A DNA stretch of 64,000 nt from Melastoma dodecandrum (lineage: Eukaryota > Streptophyta > Magnoliopsida > Myrtales > Melastomataceae), in contig JARUPY010000474.1 in the NCBI GenBank assembly GCA_029817715.1, positions 6,696,001 through 6,760,000 of the forward strand, written 5' to 3'. Position numbers and translations under genes: made by a program. A model generated the notes under the pieces. That model saw only the letters and a list, made by a program, of their open reading frames with translations, had not been told where the DNA came from and made no database searches. Positions 24,190 to 36,032 of the stretch are shown here, in pieces; positions within the stretch are counted from its first letter, which is position 1, and each line of letters opens with the position of its first letter.

Positions 24190-24785
24190 AAAAGATAATC
24201 ACAAACAATATTACACTTGAATAAGCACTTAACTGAAAAGATGATGTGCTTGAATAAGCACTTAATCAAAAGATGACAGGAGACAACAATGTGCTTGCCT
24301 AAGTACATAACCATAACAAATAGTTAGAAACGGTGTTGTGCCAGAGTAAGTATTTAACCATAAAAAAAAACTGGAAACGGTGTCGTGTTTCAATAAGTAA
24401 TTAACTGAAAAGATAACAAGAAATGGTGTTGTGCCTCAATAAGCACTTAACTAGGAAGGACAAGAAATAATGTTGTGCTTGAATAGACACTTAACCGAAA
24501 AGAAGGCCGAAAATGGTGTGGTACTCGAGTAAGCACTTAAACAAAAAAAAAAAAAAAACCTAGAAATGGTGTTGAGCTTCAATGAGTACTTAACCGGAAA
24601 GATGACAGGAAATGATGTTGTGCTTAAATAAGCACTTAATAACCAAAAAGGACGACTAAAAATGGTGTTATGCTTAAATAAGTACTTTAACCGAAAAAGT
24701 GATCGAAAACGGTGTTGTACTTGAATAAGCATTTAATCGAGATGACAACTGAAAATGGTGTTGCGCTTGAATAATAACGAACTCA
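24190..24785. repeat. Degenerate ~50-60-bp minisatellite with a hairpin in each unit
   Basis: About ten imperfect copies of a unit of the form GTGCTTGAATAAGCACTTAA + CCGAAAAGAYGACnGAAAATG are arranged head to tail. The core GTGCTT-GAAT-AAGCAC is a perfect 6-bp stem with a 4-base loop in the best copies, for example near 24247. Unit spacing varies, partly through poly-A expansion near 24543. Minus-strand frames through it give repetitive peptides, which follow from the repeat and do not indicate a gene. Confidence 0.85.
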
Positions 24786-25500
24786 ATAACAAGGATGTTT
24801 CTAATAACAGACTCCCTGACAATCTAAGAAACTCGCTCTTAGAAACAACGAGTTCTTAAACTTAAAAAAGCTAGGTTGCTTAGTGCAGTAGATCATGTTT
24901 ATCCTGGCAACGCGACGCATAACTCCGAACACAAAAGGTTTCTGGGCAGAGTAAGGGATAAAGAACGGGCTTACGTGTCGCACTACCAAGATAAACATGC
25001 TTTAGTACGCTACGTAACCCAGCATTTTTAAATTTAACAACTCATTGTTTCGGAGCTTGCCGTTGGAAATAACAATTTTATGGTATTGTTCTTAGTACCA
25101 TGATTCAATAGCGATTTTTCTTTTTTAACAACAAGTTCATGAATTTTGAAACATTGGGTAATTATTTTAAAAACTAATAATATTTTGGATAAAAGCTCGA
25201 GAGTACACCCGATTACAAAAAAAACGAGTAAAGAAATAAAAAATAAAAAAATTTGGAAAATAATTCTAAATATTTGATGATGAAACCAAAACCGAATTGA
25301 TAAATTGTGATTCGAGATCTGGTTGAACGCAGCAAAAGTAGGTACCATCACAATCGAGTATAAACTTTTATATTGATGTTGCTTTTCTTGCAAGAAATTA
25401 ACTTAAAAATGTTTATCGCATGTATTATTATTCACTTAGTACTATTACATGTATTTATAATATAGCTTACAATGAGAAATCATAAAAAAGAAATAGTCAA
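24786..25500. other. Intergenic, unassigned
   Basis: AT-rich sequence with no coding or repeat signal that I can support. Short open frames on the minus strand, such as 25034-25393, are hydrophobic low-complexity products of AT-rich DNA. Confidence 0.4.
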
Positions 25501-25756
25501 TAAGAAAGTTATTATTATTACTCGATCGCATGGGTGCCAAATGAACAAATTTTTATGTTTCATACGGCATCTGACCACAAAACCTAACCTTGTGTGTCGT
25601 GAAACACGAAATCGGGGCGCCTCGTCTAACACAAGTAGTAGTAGGACGTGGTCTCTCAAGTTCTCCTGCAAACCATATCGTTATCGTTGATTTCATTTTA
25701 TTGCAAATTTTGGTTTTTGTTAGCAATTGTTGGACTAGAGCTTTTGCTGATACCAT

Positions 25757-26086
25757 TACCTAGAGTTGGACCCGAACCTATCAAATGTTTCTAAGCAATT
25801 TAAAGGAAGAGGAGAGACGTAAGGAATTGAGAGGGGAGGGAACTAACCATTCTTACTTCTTTTTATTTCGGTGAATTGAAACAACAAACAAGGTGATCCC
25901 CTATTCATAGTATGAGGCCCCGACCACTCTATGATTAAAGTATGACCACATCTTCTAATTTATGGCCACCCATCTTACCTATTCTCTTTTACAATACTAA
26001 CCACTAAGAGTTACTACCTACCAAAAATATCAGAGAGAGAGAGAGGGAGAAGAATTTGGAGTAGGTCGGAGTTGATTTCTTTAACA
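25757..26086 (-). repeat. Short copia LTR (~330 bp)
   Basis: On the minus strand it begins TGTTAAAGAAATC directly after the purine tract TAAGGGGGAG (26087-26096). It ends near 25757, where TGGTATCAGC (25746-25755), a primer-binding-like sequence, follows. A (GA)n run lies at about 26033-26046. An LTR with a polypurine tract on one side and a primer site on the other implies an internal-LTR-internal arrangement. Confidence 0.55.
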
Positions 26087-26604
26087 CTCCCCCTTAACAC
26101 CAACTTGATTTGCTTGTCATACGAGCATAATTCCTCCAACTTGTTTGCGTTAAGTCCTTTAGTGAAAGTATTCACTAGTTGATCTCCTGTGTTAATATAT
26201 TGTAGCACGATATCTCCTTGTAACACCTTTTCTTTCAAGAATTAATAGTGGATCTCCACGTTCTTGCATGAAACACTGGGTTTTCAGCTAACTTGATCGC
26301 TGACTTGTTGTCGCAAGATAAGGGAATTGCATAGTCAGCTTGTTGATGAAGATCTCGCAAAAGTTGCATCAGCCATGTAGCTTCTTTTGTTACTGTAGCA
26401 GCAGCTCTATACTCTGCTTCTGTGGTTGAGAGCGATACTGTCGGTTGTCATTTGTTACACTACGATACTGCTCCCCCTACGATGCTGAATACATAACATG
26501 TTGACCTTCTAGAATCACGGTCACTGGCATAGTCAATATCATAATATCTATTAAGTTTGTTGTTTCCTTCTCTTGTTATAGAGTACTCCATAGTCCAGTG
26601 TACT

Positions 26605-27905
26605 TGTTGACACACAAATTCATGCTATTTTTTCATTGTTTAATTTCGAGGCAGAGAATGCCAGGAGAGACACGGATATTTTCTCGAGATAAGACCCTAA
26701 AAGTTCTTGAGAAAGGGTATCCCCAGAGTATTCGAGAAAACTTATAAAGTTATGGCTAGAAAACCAACCCTTGTATTATGTTCCTCAACTTTAGACAAGT
26801 CAAAACTCGATAAGACGATCTCAAATTAAAAAGTGTAAAACATAAAAGTTGTAGTTCGAGAAGAAAGGAGACAAACCAGACTGTCTTGAGTTAATCCAAT
26901 TTCTCTAGCCAAAGTTATAATCAAAAGATCGAATGAGTATTTTAATCTCGAGATCAGAAGAGTTGCGACATCAATCGGTCATAACACATCCAAAACGATC
27001 TCGAATTGAAAAGTGTTTGTAGCTAAAGTTATCGTCAAACGAGCCAGGGAGTGTTTTGATCTTTGGATCAGATCTCGAGATCAAAACACTTGCGGCTTTC
27101 GATCGTCAAAACTCGACATAGATGACCTCGAATGAGAAAACTCAAAACATGAAAGTTATAGAAGAGCCACAAAGGAGTATCTCGAGCTAATCCGACCTCC
27201 GTGCCAAAGTTATGATGAAAAGACTGAAGGAGCATTTTTGATCTCGAGATCAGATTTCGAGAACAGAGCAGTTGCGACTTCGACTTGTCAAAACTCGACC
27301 CAGATTGCCTCGAATGAAAAATACTCAAAATATAAAAGTTGTAGAAGAACCAGAGAGGGAACTATCCCAACTAATCTTAAGCAAATTGAAGCTTTGTGGC
27401 CAAGTTATTTTAAGTCGACTGAAATGGTGTTTCTTGAGGCACCCACGATCAATGGCAGTTAACATCCTTTACCCACATCTTTTGATAGTTGTCTATGTTC
27501 CCCACTATCCTTGGCAGTTACCCATGATGTCTTCATGAATTTAGTATAAATAAGTGTTGTTCCCCTCATTGAAAGACACAATTAACTCCATAAGTCAACT
27601 TCAACAAAGTTGATCTCCAGCATTTTACTCTCCACTAGCGTCCAAAACTACCCCTGCGTCCAGAAACCATTCACCGTCGCCACCTTCGACCATCATTCCA
27701 CCAAGTTAGACTCCATTAAAAGAGCCTACCACAGCCGCTGCACGTCCACCGTCGTCTGTTTGAAGCCCCGTCATTGTTCTTCTAGTTCCCTTTGTAGTTT
27801 TTCGCTTTGCGTCATTCTGTAAGTGGTGCAAAATTTTCAGTTCTTGCAATTCATCACCGTTCAATTATAATGGAAGTATTTTTTTTTCCTTTTCATCGTT
27901 GTTCA
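26605..27905 (+). repeat. Inserted LTR-like sequence, probably Ty3/gypsy solo LTR
   Basis: It interrupts the copia RNase H region and begins TGTTGACACACAAATTCATG. The first half is built from two to four diverged ~190-bp repeats (26800-27460) with shared landmarks TCAAAACTCGA, GACCTCGAATGA, AAAGTTGTAG and GATCTCGAGATCAGA. A TATA box (TATAAATA, 27545-27552) is followed by a transcript-like GC-richer stretch, as in an LTR. No coding domains are present. The right end and target duplication are unclear, and the gypsy assignment rests on style alone. Confidence 0.5.
27545..27552 (+). promoter_or_regulatory. TATA box of the inserted LTR
   Basis: TATAAATA lies in an otherwise unstructured stretch about two-thirds of the way along the LTR-like insertion, at the usual U3/R position. 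Confidence 0.4.
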
Positions 27906-28830
27906 ATTACTTTACAGCGACTACATATTCTGTAAAATTCGATACGTGTTACGCGAAATACAATTTCTCGTCAACAGGAGCCTTGATGTATCTAAGTATC
28001 CAACAAACTGCTTCAAGATGTGGCTTCTTTGATGATTGAATCGAACTACTCGCCAGGCCGAAAATGTATGATATGGTCTTGTATGCGTAAGGTAGATTAA
28101 ACTGCCCACCAACTGATGGTACATCGTTAGCTCCTCAAGGTCCTTGCCTTCATGCTAATTGACGTTGAATTCAATGTGTGTTGATATCGGCTTGCACTCT
28201 AGCATCCTATACTTCTTTAAAAGCTCATTTGCATATTTTTCTTAGCATATGAATATGCCTTCTGGAACTCGGTCAACTTCCAGTCCAAAGAAGTGTTTTA
28301 GTTCTCCGAGCTCCTTCATTGAAAGCACACAGAAAGATTCTCTTTGATCTGCTTGATCTCCATGTTGTCATCTCCTGTGATGATGAGATCGTCCACGTAT
28401 ACGAGCACTACTACAATCTTTTCTTCTTGGACTTTGATGAGATCGTCCATGCAAGAGTATCCACTCGAGAGTAAACGCTCTACAATCTTGTTGTACCATG
28501 CCCATGGTGCTTGCTTGAGCCGTTTGTAGACGTAGGTGGGACTATCCTTGTCTATAAAGACTTGAGGTTGCTCCAAATGGGTGGCTCTATCTTACACTCC
28601 ATGCAGAAAAACATTTTTTACGTCCATCTGGCAGAGTTTCCAAGACGAGTAGTACGCTGACAGTTGTTATCTTTGTAATATGATTGAGTATCTCGTCATA
28701 ATCCAAGCCATACTGTTGAGAGAACCCGTGAGCTACAAGACGAGCCTTGTATCTTTCTATCGATCCGTCTGATCGAGTCTTCACCTTGTACACCAGTTTG
28801 TGTGTGCGGTTAATCACGTTGTTCTCATCA

Positions 28831-29851
28831 TTCTTTCTGCTTTTTATGTTTTCCAGAATCTTGCAGTTGCGATTATTCAGCTAGCATGTAATTCCCCCAG
28901 ATCGTGTACACGATCGGATCCCTATTTTGTAGGAGCCATGCACATCACGTCTCAGACGACCTCTCTAAGCATGCCGCGTGTCCTATTCCATCGTCGTGGC
29001 TAGACGTGGCTGCCCGGATCTCGAGCTATGTGAATTTGTATGTAGCTTACTAGAGAAGAACCTTACTCTTGGGATCAGGAGGTACTCCTCGAGTAACGTT
29101 CATACAAAGTCTTACATTTTCGACCCATTAAGGACGAAGCCCAAAATTCATGTGTCAATATAATGTCCCGGAGAGGTTCGTGCAAAATATAGTCAACAAC
29201 ACTCCGGATGCAGATGGCTACAAGTACACCACTGAGAAGTACTACGCCATCGATTTCTACGACCACGATGCGTGCACGATTTTGTTTCGACTGCCTGAAC
29301 GCCGCAACGGCCGATCTCTAGTCGAACTGTTACAATTTAATCCTAGGAGCACGGGATCAACAACGATGGGGAGTCTGATCTCGGAAAGGATGCCAAACAT
29401 TATGAGCTCTATATTCAGTGCATTCAGTCTTTTCCCTTTCTCGTGGAAGAAAGGTTAGAAAGAACGATGTGCGCTGTCCTCGACTATACATATATACCTC
29501 ATCTCTTATACTCAACAACATCATGAGATGTACGACGTTACTCATTTTCTTCCTGTTGCAACCGAACGGAAGGCTCTCTGTGCCAGAAACATGCTCGGGT
29601 TTTCATCGAGGAGAGCAAGTCTAACTAGTGGATTGTTACGTCTCCATTGGCATGCCAAGTCTAACACTGTACTAAAGCATTGTTTTTCCAATCAACAGAT
29701 AAAAAAATTCACTCGAGTAATATAATAAAGTAGAATTCAGTGGCTAATCTCCGCACGTGGCTAAAATCATATATTTTTTTTAGTAAGACAGCTGACTCAG
29801 ATTCTAATCAAAATATGGATACAAAGAATAATATGCAAAAGAAGGGAAACC
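28831..29851. other. Region between copia ruin and DRP1E, with an unrecognised ORF
   Basis: The stretch 28880-29480 is GC-richer than its surroundings. A plus-strand frame of 102 codons (29150-29458) begins MCQYNVPERFVQ and contains a hydrophilic segment with TTEKYYAIDFYDHDAC. I do not recognise it. There is no convincing upstream exon, and an in-frame stop precedes it. It may be a decayed gene fragment or chance. From 29460 to the DRP1E stop I see only AT-rich downstream sequence. Confidence 0.3.
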
Positions 29852-31820
29852 TCAGCGAGTCCAGGAGACGGAGTCGATCTCGTCCCTAGCAGACTTGTAC
29901 AGCTCGAGCCTCTTTGCGCACTGCAGCCTCCTCTCCATTAACGCTGGATCCTCGTCCAACAGTTGCCCAAGCTGCTTCCCCTGAGAATAATCAAGCGCAG
30001 AATTGATAAGTGTATGTTCATGTGCCGAGATAATATAGAAAAATAATGAAAGAAAGGGAGGGAAAATGTGCTAACTTCTCTTCGTCCGATCTGCGTGTAG
30101 AAGTGATTCAGCAATGACTGCTTCGCCTCCCTCACTTGACAATACACCACGGCCTTCGGTATCGTGTTCCTGAGCGTCTCTGCCACCATACCTACATAAG
30201 ACGACACATTCGACGCTATCCTCCTGAAATGACCCTCGTGATACCGATCTGTGGCCGATGCCGCAGGGTTCCCACCCTTATCAACTTCCTGAGGGAGCCT
30301 ACGGAAGAAGTCTACGGTGAGATATGACGACTCCATGTCCACGAGGCGGATGACGGTTTTCTTGCCCTCATCACGGAACCTCTCCAAAGCTTCATTTGCG
30401 GCACCGGCTATTTCTCCTTGGAGTGTAGGAAAACGCTTCAGCTCCTGTGTCATGAATATTTACAAAAAATAAACCTGCCTTGTCCCTTAAAAGAAAATGG
30501 TCAATCACGATCAAACCCCGACATAGCAACAATTGCACACACCTGAGTTTCACTAATCGACTTCCTGACAAGTTCTTTCAAGACAAAATGCACCTGCAAT
30601 ACGATGTCATATGTTATAGTAAAGTACAATCCAACTGAACACTGAAAACAAGTCAAAACTAGGGAGGCACGGCCTACCGCGTCTACAGAAGCTTCAGCTG
30701 GGCCTCTGAAGTAGTTTAATGAGCTCTCAATTAGTCTCCTGTAACCTTGTTCTGGTGCAATTAAGTGAGGCTGATATCCATCAGCCTCAGAGACAACCTT
30801 TCTTACATTCTGCACCGATAGATGTCGATCAAATGGAAGTTTCCTCAAAGCAGCGGGGAGCTGGTTGTCGAAAACTCCATAAACGCGATCACCTCCTCGC
30901 CGACTTCATACAAACAAAACAAAACAATCTTTGGTTAATTGATTGCAGAAGTTTCATGGTATGAATAAAAGAATAGAGATTTTCCATTCAAATCAGCAGC
31001 CATAGAGATTTTCCATTCAAATCAGCAGCCATAAGCACTAACTGAAAAGCCTCAAAAGGTTTGGCTGAAAAAAACCTGAAGTTAAGGGACATGGAGAAAA
31101 ATGAAATCCTACCCTCCATCCAAATGCTCCTTGAAAATCTTGTCAAATGCCCGGCATAGCTCCAAAATCGTGTATAACTGAGCCTACAAGGAGCAAAGAA
31201 ATGAAAACCACATCTTTATCATCTATTGAAAATAATTTAGTAACAAAGTCAAAAGAAAAGGAAATATATATCTCAAAATTTTTGTGCAATAAAATTACCC
31301 CAGCATCAATGCCGATGGGTCTCCCGAGATGATCCAGCTCTGATTCAAGCTCATCGATGCTTTTATTAATCAAGGAAGTGATGCTCGGTATGCGTGCCCT
31401 GATCACGGACTCCAGATGCTGGACCAAGTTTGACATCGTCATTTAGAATTCAAAGAAATTGCAAGTTTTTCGATAGAGTGATACTAGATAATTAACAAAC
31501 CTTGGAGAGTAGTTGTGCCAGGTATTCCGACCCCATTTTGTTGGCTAGGTGCCCATAATCAGGACTTGTCGCAAAATATTCTTGCTCCTTACGCCTTGCA
31601 ACAATCATATCCACATTCTTATTGATATCTGCTTGAGACCGGTTCACAATCCCCACCCAAGGATGCTGCAGCCTATAAGATCTTCCTTCAAGGACCTATT
31701 AGGCAAGGGACGAAATAGTAACAGGTTCTATATTCAGATACTCCCTCAAGTCTTTCTAGCAGTAAAAGAATCAAAGTGAAGCCTTAAAATAGAAGATTTC
31801 ACCTATGTTAGGCGCGCGCG

Positions 31821-31861
<41 letters not shown>

Positions 31862-33517
31862 ATCTAGTGCATTGGTTCCTTTGTCCATCAAGTCTAACTT
31901 AGTCAAGACTCCAAAAGTCCGGTCACCTGTTAAAGTTAGAATTGTGAGCAATACACAATAAAGGTTTTCTTTCATTATATGAAATACTTAGATGCAAAGT
32001 ATACCAGAGGGATCCACTTCTCTAGCAAGTTTGATGGCATCAGAAGTTGCAATATCTTGATTAGCAGGAGAAATTGCCAATATGATGCAATTAGGCTGCA
32101 TGAGAAATCTCCAATCCATTAAAAGAATGAGATGGCAGACAATTTAGAGTGTTGTTGGCTAAACAGAAAACCAATAAGGAATATGTACTAAGGCACAATA
32201 GAAGTCAAACAACAGACAAATATAAAACCTGTCATTTTGCACTAAAATCACAGTGAACCAGCAGTAAACAAGCAATAAGAAGATATCATTCTTTGACACA
32301 ATTGGAACTGAACCACGAAATGAAGGATCCTATTGGTAAATATTAAGGGAATTAGTAAGTATTGACAAACCCGTGATGCCTCATGACATTACCTTATCCA
32401 CATAAGACTGGACCATGGTCTCAATATCTTGAACAACACTTTCTGGCTGTCCCTCTGACAAAAGGAAAACACAATTAGGGCATACAAAGTAGCCAAAACT
32501 TGAAAGCAATGATTAGTAACTTACCAACAGCAACTTTTGTCAATCCAGGTAAATCAATCAGGGTCAAATTGACAACTACAATGAAGCAAGAAAACACAAA
32601 TGAAGTCAAAACAGGCTTCCCGTAAGTAGCAGAGGATGCAGAGATAACAAATTACACAGCTTCGAGCATGAAGATACGTATTTTTGCAACTCATATGTGT
32701 AAAAAAAAAACATCATTAGCACTGAAAAAAAGAAGAATTCTACCATTAGGGGAGTAAATGCTAAGGTGGATTGGAACAGGAGATATCTGTTTTGTCCTCC
32801 CTGTGGCACGGTCAGTTTCATCCTGAATTTCCTTCCTAACAAGAGCTGCATCATCAAAACCGTGGATTAGACAGAGACTCCAATATTTTTCGCAGCTCTC
32901 ATCACCTAGCTACCTAACTAAGATAAGTATGCTCACAAATGTACCAAGAGTCCTTAAAAAACAAAAGCAAGTAAAATCAGTCTGCAATAAGTCCAGACGT
33001 ACAGAAATCAGAGAACTTCCGCCTGGGGAGGTGAAGAAACTCAGCATATTCCTGCGAACCATCATCGGTCTTGTGAAGCTGCAGAACCAGCGGCCTCCGA
33101 GTAACAATACCTACGAGGGCCAATTCATGGATCCATCAATAAAAATCAACAGTACAAAATACAACTCCAAGAGAACCAACCAGAACAGCAACCAGAAAGC
33201 CTTAGGGAGAACCAGGTCACTAACCGGATCCTCGGGGAAGGAAGTCCCTGCCGACGATGCTCTCCAAGACGGAAGACTTCCCTGAGCTCTAGTTACCAAG
33301 CAAACCAAGTAATCAACCCCGGATCAACAGATCGAGCAGGAGAATGACGCAGATCGGAGGAAAAAAGATGACGGACCTGTCCGCCGACGACAGCGACGGA
33401 GGGGAGGGCCTCCCAGAGGGAGGAGAAGGTGGTGTCGCCGCCGCCGTAGTCCCCGAGGACGGTGCAGGCTCGCTGGATCCTGTTGACCAGACCGATCAAG
33501 CTCTCCATGGTCGTCAT
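29852..33517 (-). CDS. DRP1E: Dynamin-related protein 1E-type GTPase (15 coding exons, 614 aa)
   Basis: Exons, all with GT..AG introns: 33517-33377, 33288-33225, 33110-33003, 32845-32744, 32575-32525, 32454-32393, 32095-32005, 31926-31862, 31695-31501, 31418-31299, 31183-31113, 30903-30678, 30593-30543, 30444-30076, 29980-29852. They sum to 1845 bp, an unbroken 614-codon frame. The GTPase domain (residues ~30-300) shows G1 GGQSSGKSS, the switch/G3 region [15 protein letters not shown] and G4 TKLDLMDKG. Middle-domain [10 protein letters not shown] and a C-terminal effector domain ([11 protein letters not shown] to EIDSVSWTR) follow. There is no PH or proline-rich domain, as in the plant DRP1 class. 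The N-terminus [20 protein letters not shown] and the C-terminal [18 protein letters not shown] fit DRP1E better than DRP1A or DRP1C. DRP1 proteins act in membrane scission at the plasma membrane and cell plate. It looks intact and functional. Confidence 0.95.
31824..31856. repeat. (GA)n microsatellite in a DRP1E intron
   Basis: About 16 GA repeats in the intron between exons 8 and 9, preceded by a short GCGC run. The nearest splice site is only about 5 bases away, on the exon 8 donor side. Confidence 0.9.
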
Positions 33518-33946
33518 CGTGGGCGGCGGTCGGCGTTGCCGCTGCTTGAGTTGGGTTTTGACGCGGTGTAAGGAGAAGGAAATCGAGCGGAACGGTTGTC
33601 TCGAGGGGGAGGGGGGAGAAGGTGGACAGGGAACGGAAAGCCGGACTACTTGGTTAGGAAGGAATCAATGGGAATATCGTGCGCCGGGTGCGCAGTTTAA
33701 TCGACCCACGCGTTTGAGTTTGAATTTTTGAATCGTTGGATCTCTCTCTATATATATACAATAAAAAGAGTTATTAATAACACATTGCCTGTGAAACAAA
33801 CAATAGAAAAATTTTAATCAATTCCAACATATACCTTGCATTATGATGTTAACTATTTTTTTCAGAAGGAATTCTTTTTTAAAAAAGGTTTTTATAGTTT
33901 AAAAATCATTTTAAAATTAAATATACATTATATGTTTCATTTTAGG

Positions 33947-34215
33947 TAAAATATCGATATTTGGCCCAATTAATTTGCCAACTTTACGTTTTGGTATATC
34001 TTTTTAAAAGTTTTCAATTTGGTCTTATTTCAAGTTTACTTTTCAATTTGGCCTTATTCGTAACGGCGTTAACACGTGTAATTTGTTTTTCCTACGTGGT
34101 AATAATAATGAAATAAATCAAGGGTAAAATATCGATATTTGACCCAATAGATTTGTCAACTTTACGTTTTGGCCTAACATTTTAAAAGTTTTTAATTTGA
34201 CCTTAAATCAATTTT
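33947..34215. repeat. Direct repeat, ~178-bp period, 1.5 copies
   Basis: TAAAATATCGATATTTGRCC begins at 33947 and again at 34125. Both are followed by AACTTTACGTTTTGG and a TTTTAAAAGTTTT stretch. The second copy ends near 34215. It resembles short non-coding repeats common in plant intergenic DNA, and no terminal inverted repeats were found. Confidence 0.6.
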
Positions 34216-35972
34216 AATTCAAGGAAAAATTCAAGGAACAGGAAATAAAAAACCCAGGAAAGCAGATATTTACCTCAGTGACAACTGGGCTATTGATTCC
34301 TACGCCGACTAGGGGCAAAGGATATCCATCCAGTACTGAATGATTGACCAACGGGCTCTTATTCTACTAACAACTTGGCTTCCCTCACGGAACAAGGGAA
34401 TTGAGCGAGGCCTCAAGACATGTTCAGTGAGGAGAAAAGAAATGGCAAGGACTAAAGCAAAAGCAGACTGCACACGACCCAAACGTAAATCCCTTAGGTC
34501 ATTACACGATTCGAAAATGAACCTAATGGCGCAGATCTTAGCTAACATCAACAAAGGTAAAGAGAGAAGCAAAGCCGAAAAAAAAGACGGGGGATGATAA
34601 CCTAGTTATGCTAAACTTTTCCGGTATTAGTTTTTTCGTTCCTAAAATTCGAACTCGAGACATCTCCCTTGTGAATATTGAATGCGAAGAGTTTTGTTTC
34701 TAAATAATGTCAGTTCACAAATTATTTCATTAAATACAAATCATATTTCGAAATTTTTTGATTAAAGCCAAGAAATCGACATTTTAAAGTTCGATTTTGT
34801 GCCTTTAAGAAAATTAGCCTTAAAAATGCCGATTTTCAAATTTAAGAATTGAAAATCCCGATTTTCAATTATTTTAAATGAAGTCGGTGTTTTAAACACT
34901 GATTTCCATTTTATAAATTTGAAAATCGCTCAGGCTGAATTTCTTGTAGATCAAAATTGACCGCCAATCTTTTAGTCCTAATCAAGAAATTTCTAAACTT
35001 AAGACCCTAGTCCGTAAATTTATTTACTTTACGGACTAGATCATGGAACAAAGCTCTGAATACGCCCATCTTGTCGTACCGTTAATTCAAATTTGATCTT
35101 TAGCAATTAGTCTGGTTTAGTTCGTTTAAGTCGAACATTATTAGATTCCAACAAAATCATTTTAAGGGGGTAAAGAAAACAGGTTACTTTTTTTTGTCTT
35201 TGTCTAGATGGTCAAGTATGATCCATTTGTTTAATTTTGATTGATCATAGTCTTCTAACTGTGTGCTCTGACCCACAATTTTAATATTTTTGGGCATTTT
35301 AAAACAAGCATAAATCATACAGGCGCAAACCATGGCTGCTGCTGACGCGGAAAAAAGCCCAACGCACAAAAGGGGGCCCATTAAAAGCCCATGTTAGAAA
35401 TGGGCCAGATGCGAGAACGGGATTTGGTTCACGTGATAACAACACAACTTGTTTGTTTGGGTCTTCGCTGCTGATTTTCTCTCTTTTTAAAAAAAAAAAA
35501 TATATAAAAATGATAAATTTTGGTTATACTCGTTCCACTCCACAAATAAAACAACTGGACCAATTTTTACAACACCTTCGGTCTTCTTTTGACACCATTC
35601 GACTCCACCACCACTTATCTGAATTTTTTTTTTCTTTAATAAAAATAAATAAAGAAGAAAACTCAAGCCAACTGTGATGAACCTCGACTCATGTCGGCTA
35701 AATTGACTTGTTAATATGATCCTACTCCTCCTCCCTCCTCTCCATTGTGGGGCATAAACGCAACGAAACCTTGGGTAAATTCCGGATATATAGCCAAAAC
35801 CAATTCCACACATAAGATTGTGAGAAAAATAAATAAATAACTTGTTTTTGTTCCGGGAAGGAGGAAACAGGACAGGAACAGACACAAAATTCCTTCCTTG
35901 TAAAAACACATGGTTGTTAAAATCTCCCCCAAAAATCTCAACCACCACCGCCTGTAACAGAATTCTCCTTCT

Positions 35973-35992
35973 CTCCCTCCCTCCCTCCCTCC
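35973..35992. repeat. (CTCC)n tract in the 5' leader
   Basis: Five CTCC/CCTC units lie 40 bp before the start codon of the 36033 gene, within a long pyrimidine-rich stretch. Confidence 0.8.
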
Positions 35993-36032
35993 ACCCCCGT
36001 CGCCTCCTCTCTTGTGCTGTGCGGGTGTGCAG

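Larger units (their letters stand above)
26097..28817 (-). pseudogene. RT and RNase H fragments of the third copia family
   Basis: Fragments are RT fingers at 28587-28817 (NKLVYKVK-like, then YKARLVAHGF), the RT palm with YVDD at 28316-28576, the start of the RNase H connection at 27921-28124, and the RNase H tail at 26097-26470. Frameshifts separate all pieces, and the 26605-27905 insertion interrupts the connection region. There is no intact ORF. Confidence 0.85.
25500..28830 (-). mobile_element. Decayed Ty1/copia element(s), third family, interrupted
   Basis: Minus-strand reading from 28830 gives RT (KARLVAHGFSQQYGLDYDE, LKQAPWAWYNKI, LVYVDDLIITGDD), then QLVGSLIYLTHTRP near 28100. A ~1.3-kb insertion (26605-27905) follows, then RNase H pieces (ACTTEAEYR-like region near 26420) and a C-terminus with NTGDQLVNTFTKGL (about 26160). 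A polypurine tract and short LTR come next. Gag, protease and integrase are missing at the right end, and a further primer-site-like sequence lies left of the LTR. It is dead throughout. Confidence 0.82.
33518..36032. other. Divergent intergenic region between DRP1E and the Cys/His-motif gene
   Basis: It should hold both promoters. Near DRP1E it is GC-rich (33520-33720), then strongly AT-rich. A diverged direct repeat (33947-34215) and an ORF of 85 lysine-rich codons (34340-34597) without family resemblance lie in it. The final 100 bp before the plus-strand gene are pyrimidine-rich with a (CTCC)n run, as in many plant 5' leaders. Confidence 0.5.

Noticed and set aside
24451..24732. Repetitive minus-strand protein-like frame
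   Set aside because: A translation of the minisatellite. Periodicity in the peptide follows from the DNA repeat.
24190..24785. CRISPR-like array
   Set aside because: Units and spacers both degenerate, spacer length varies, there are no cas genes, and the host is a plant.
34340..34597. Lysine-rich 85-codon ORF upstream of DRP1E as a gene
   Set aside because: No conserved motif, no plausible exon partners, and the opposite strand is equally open.
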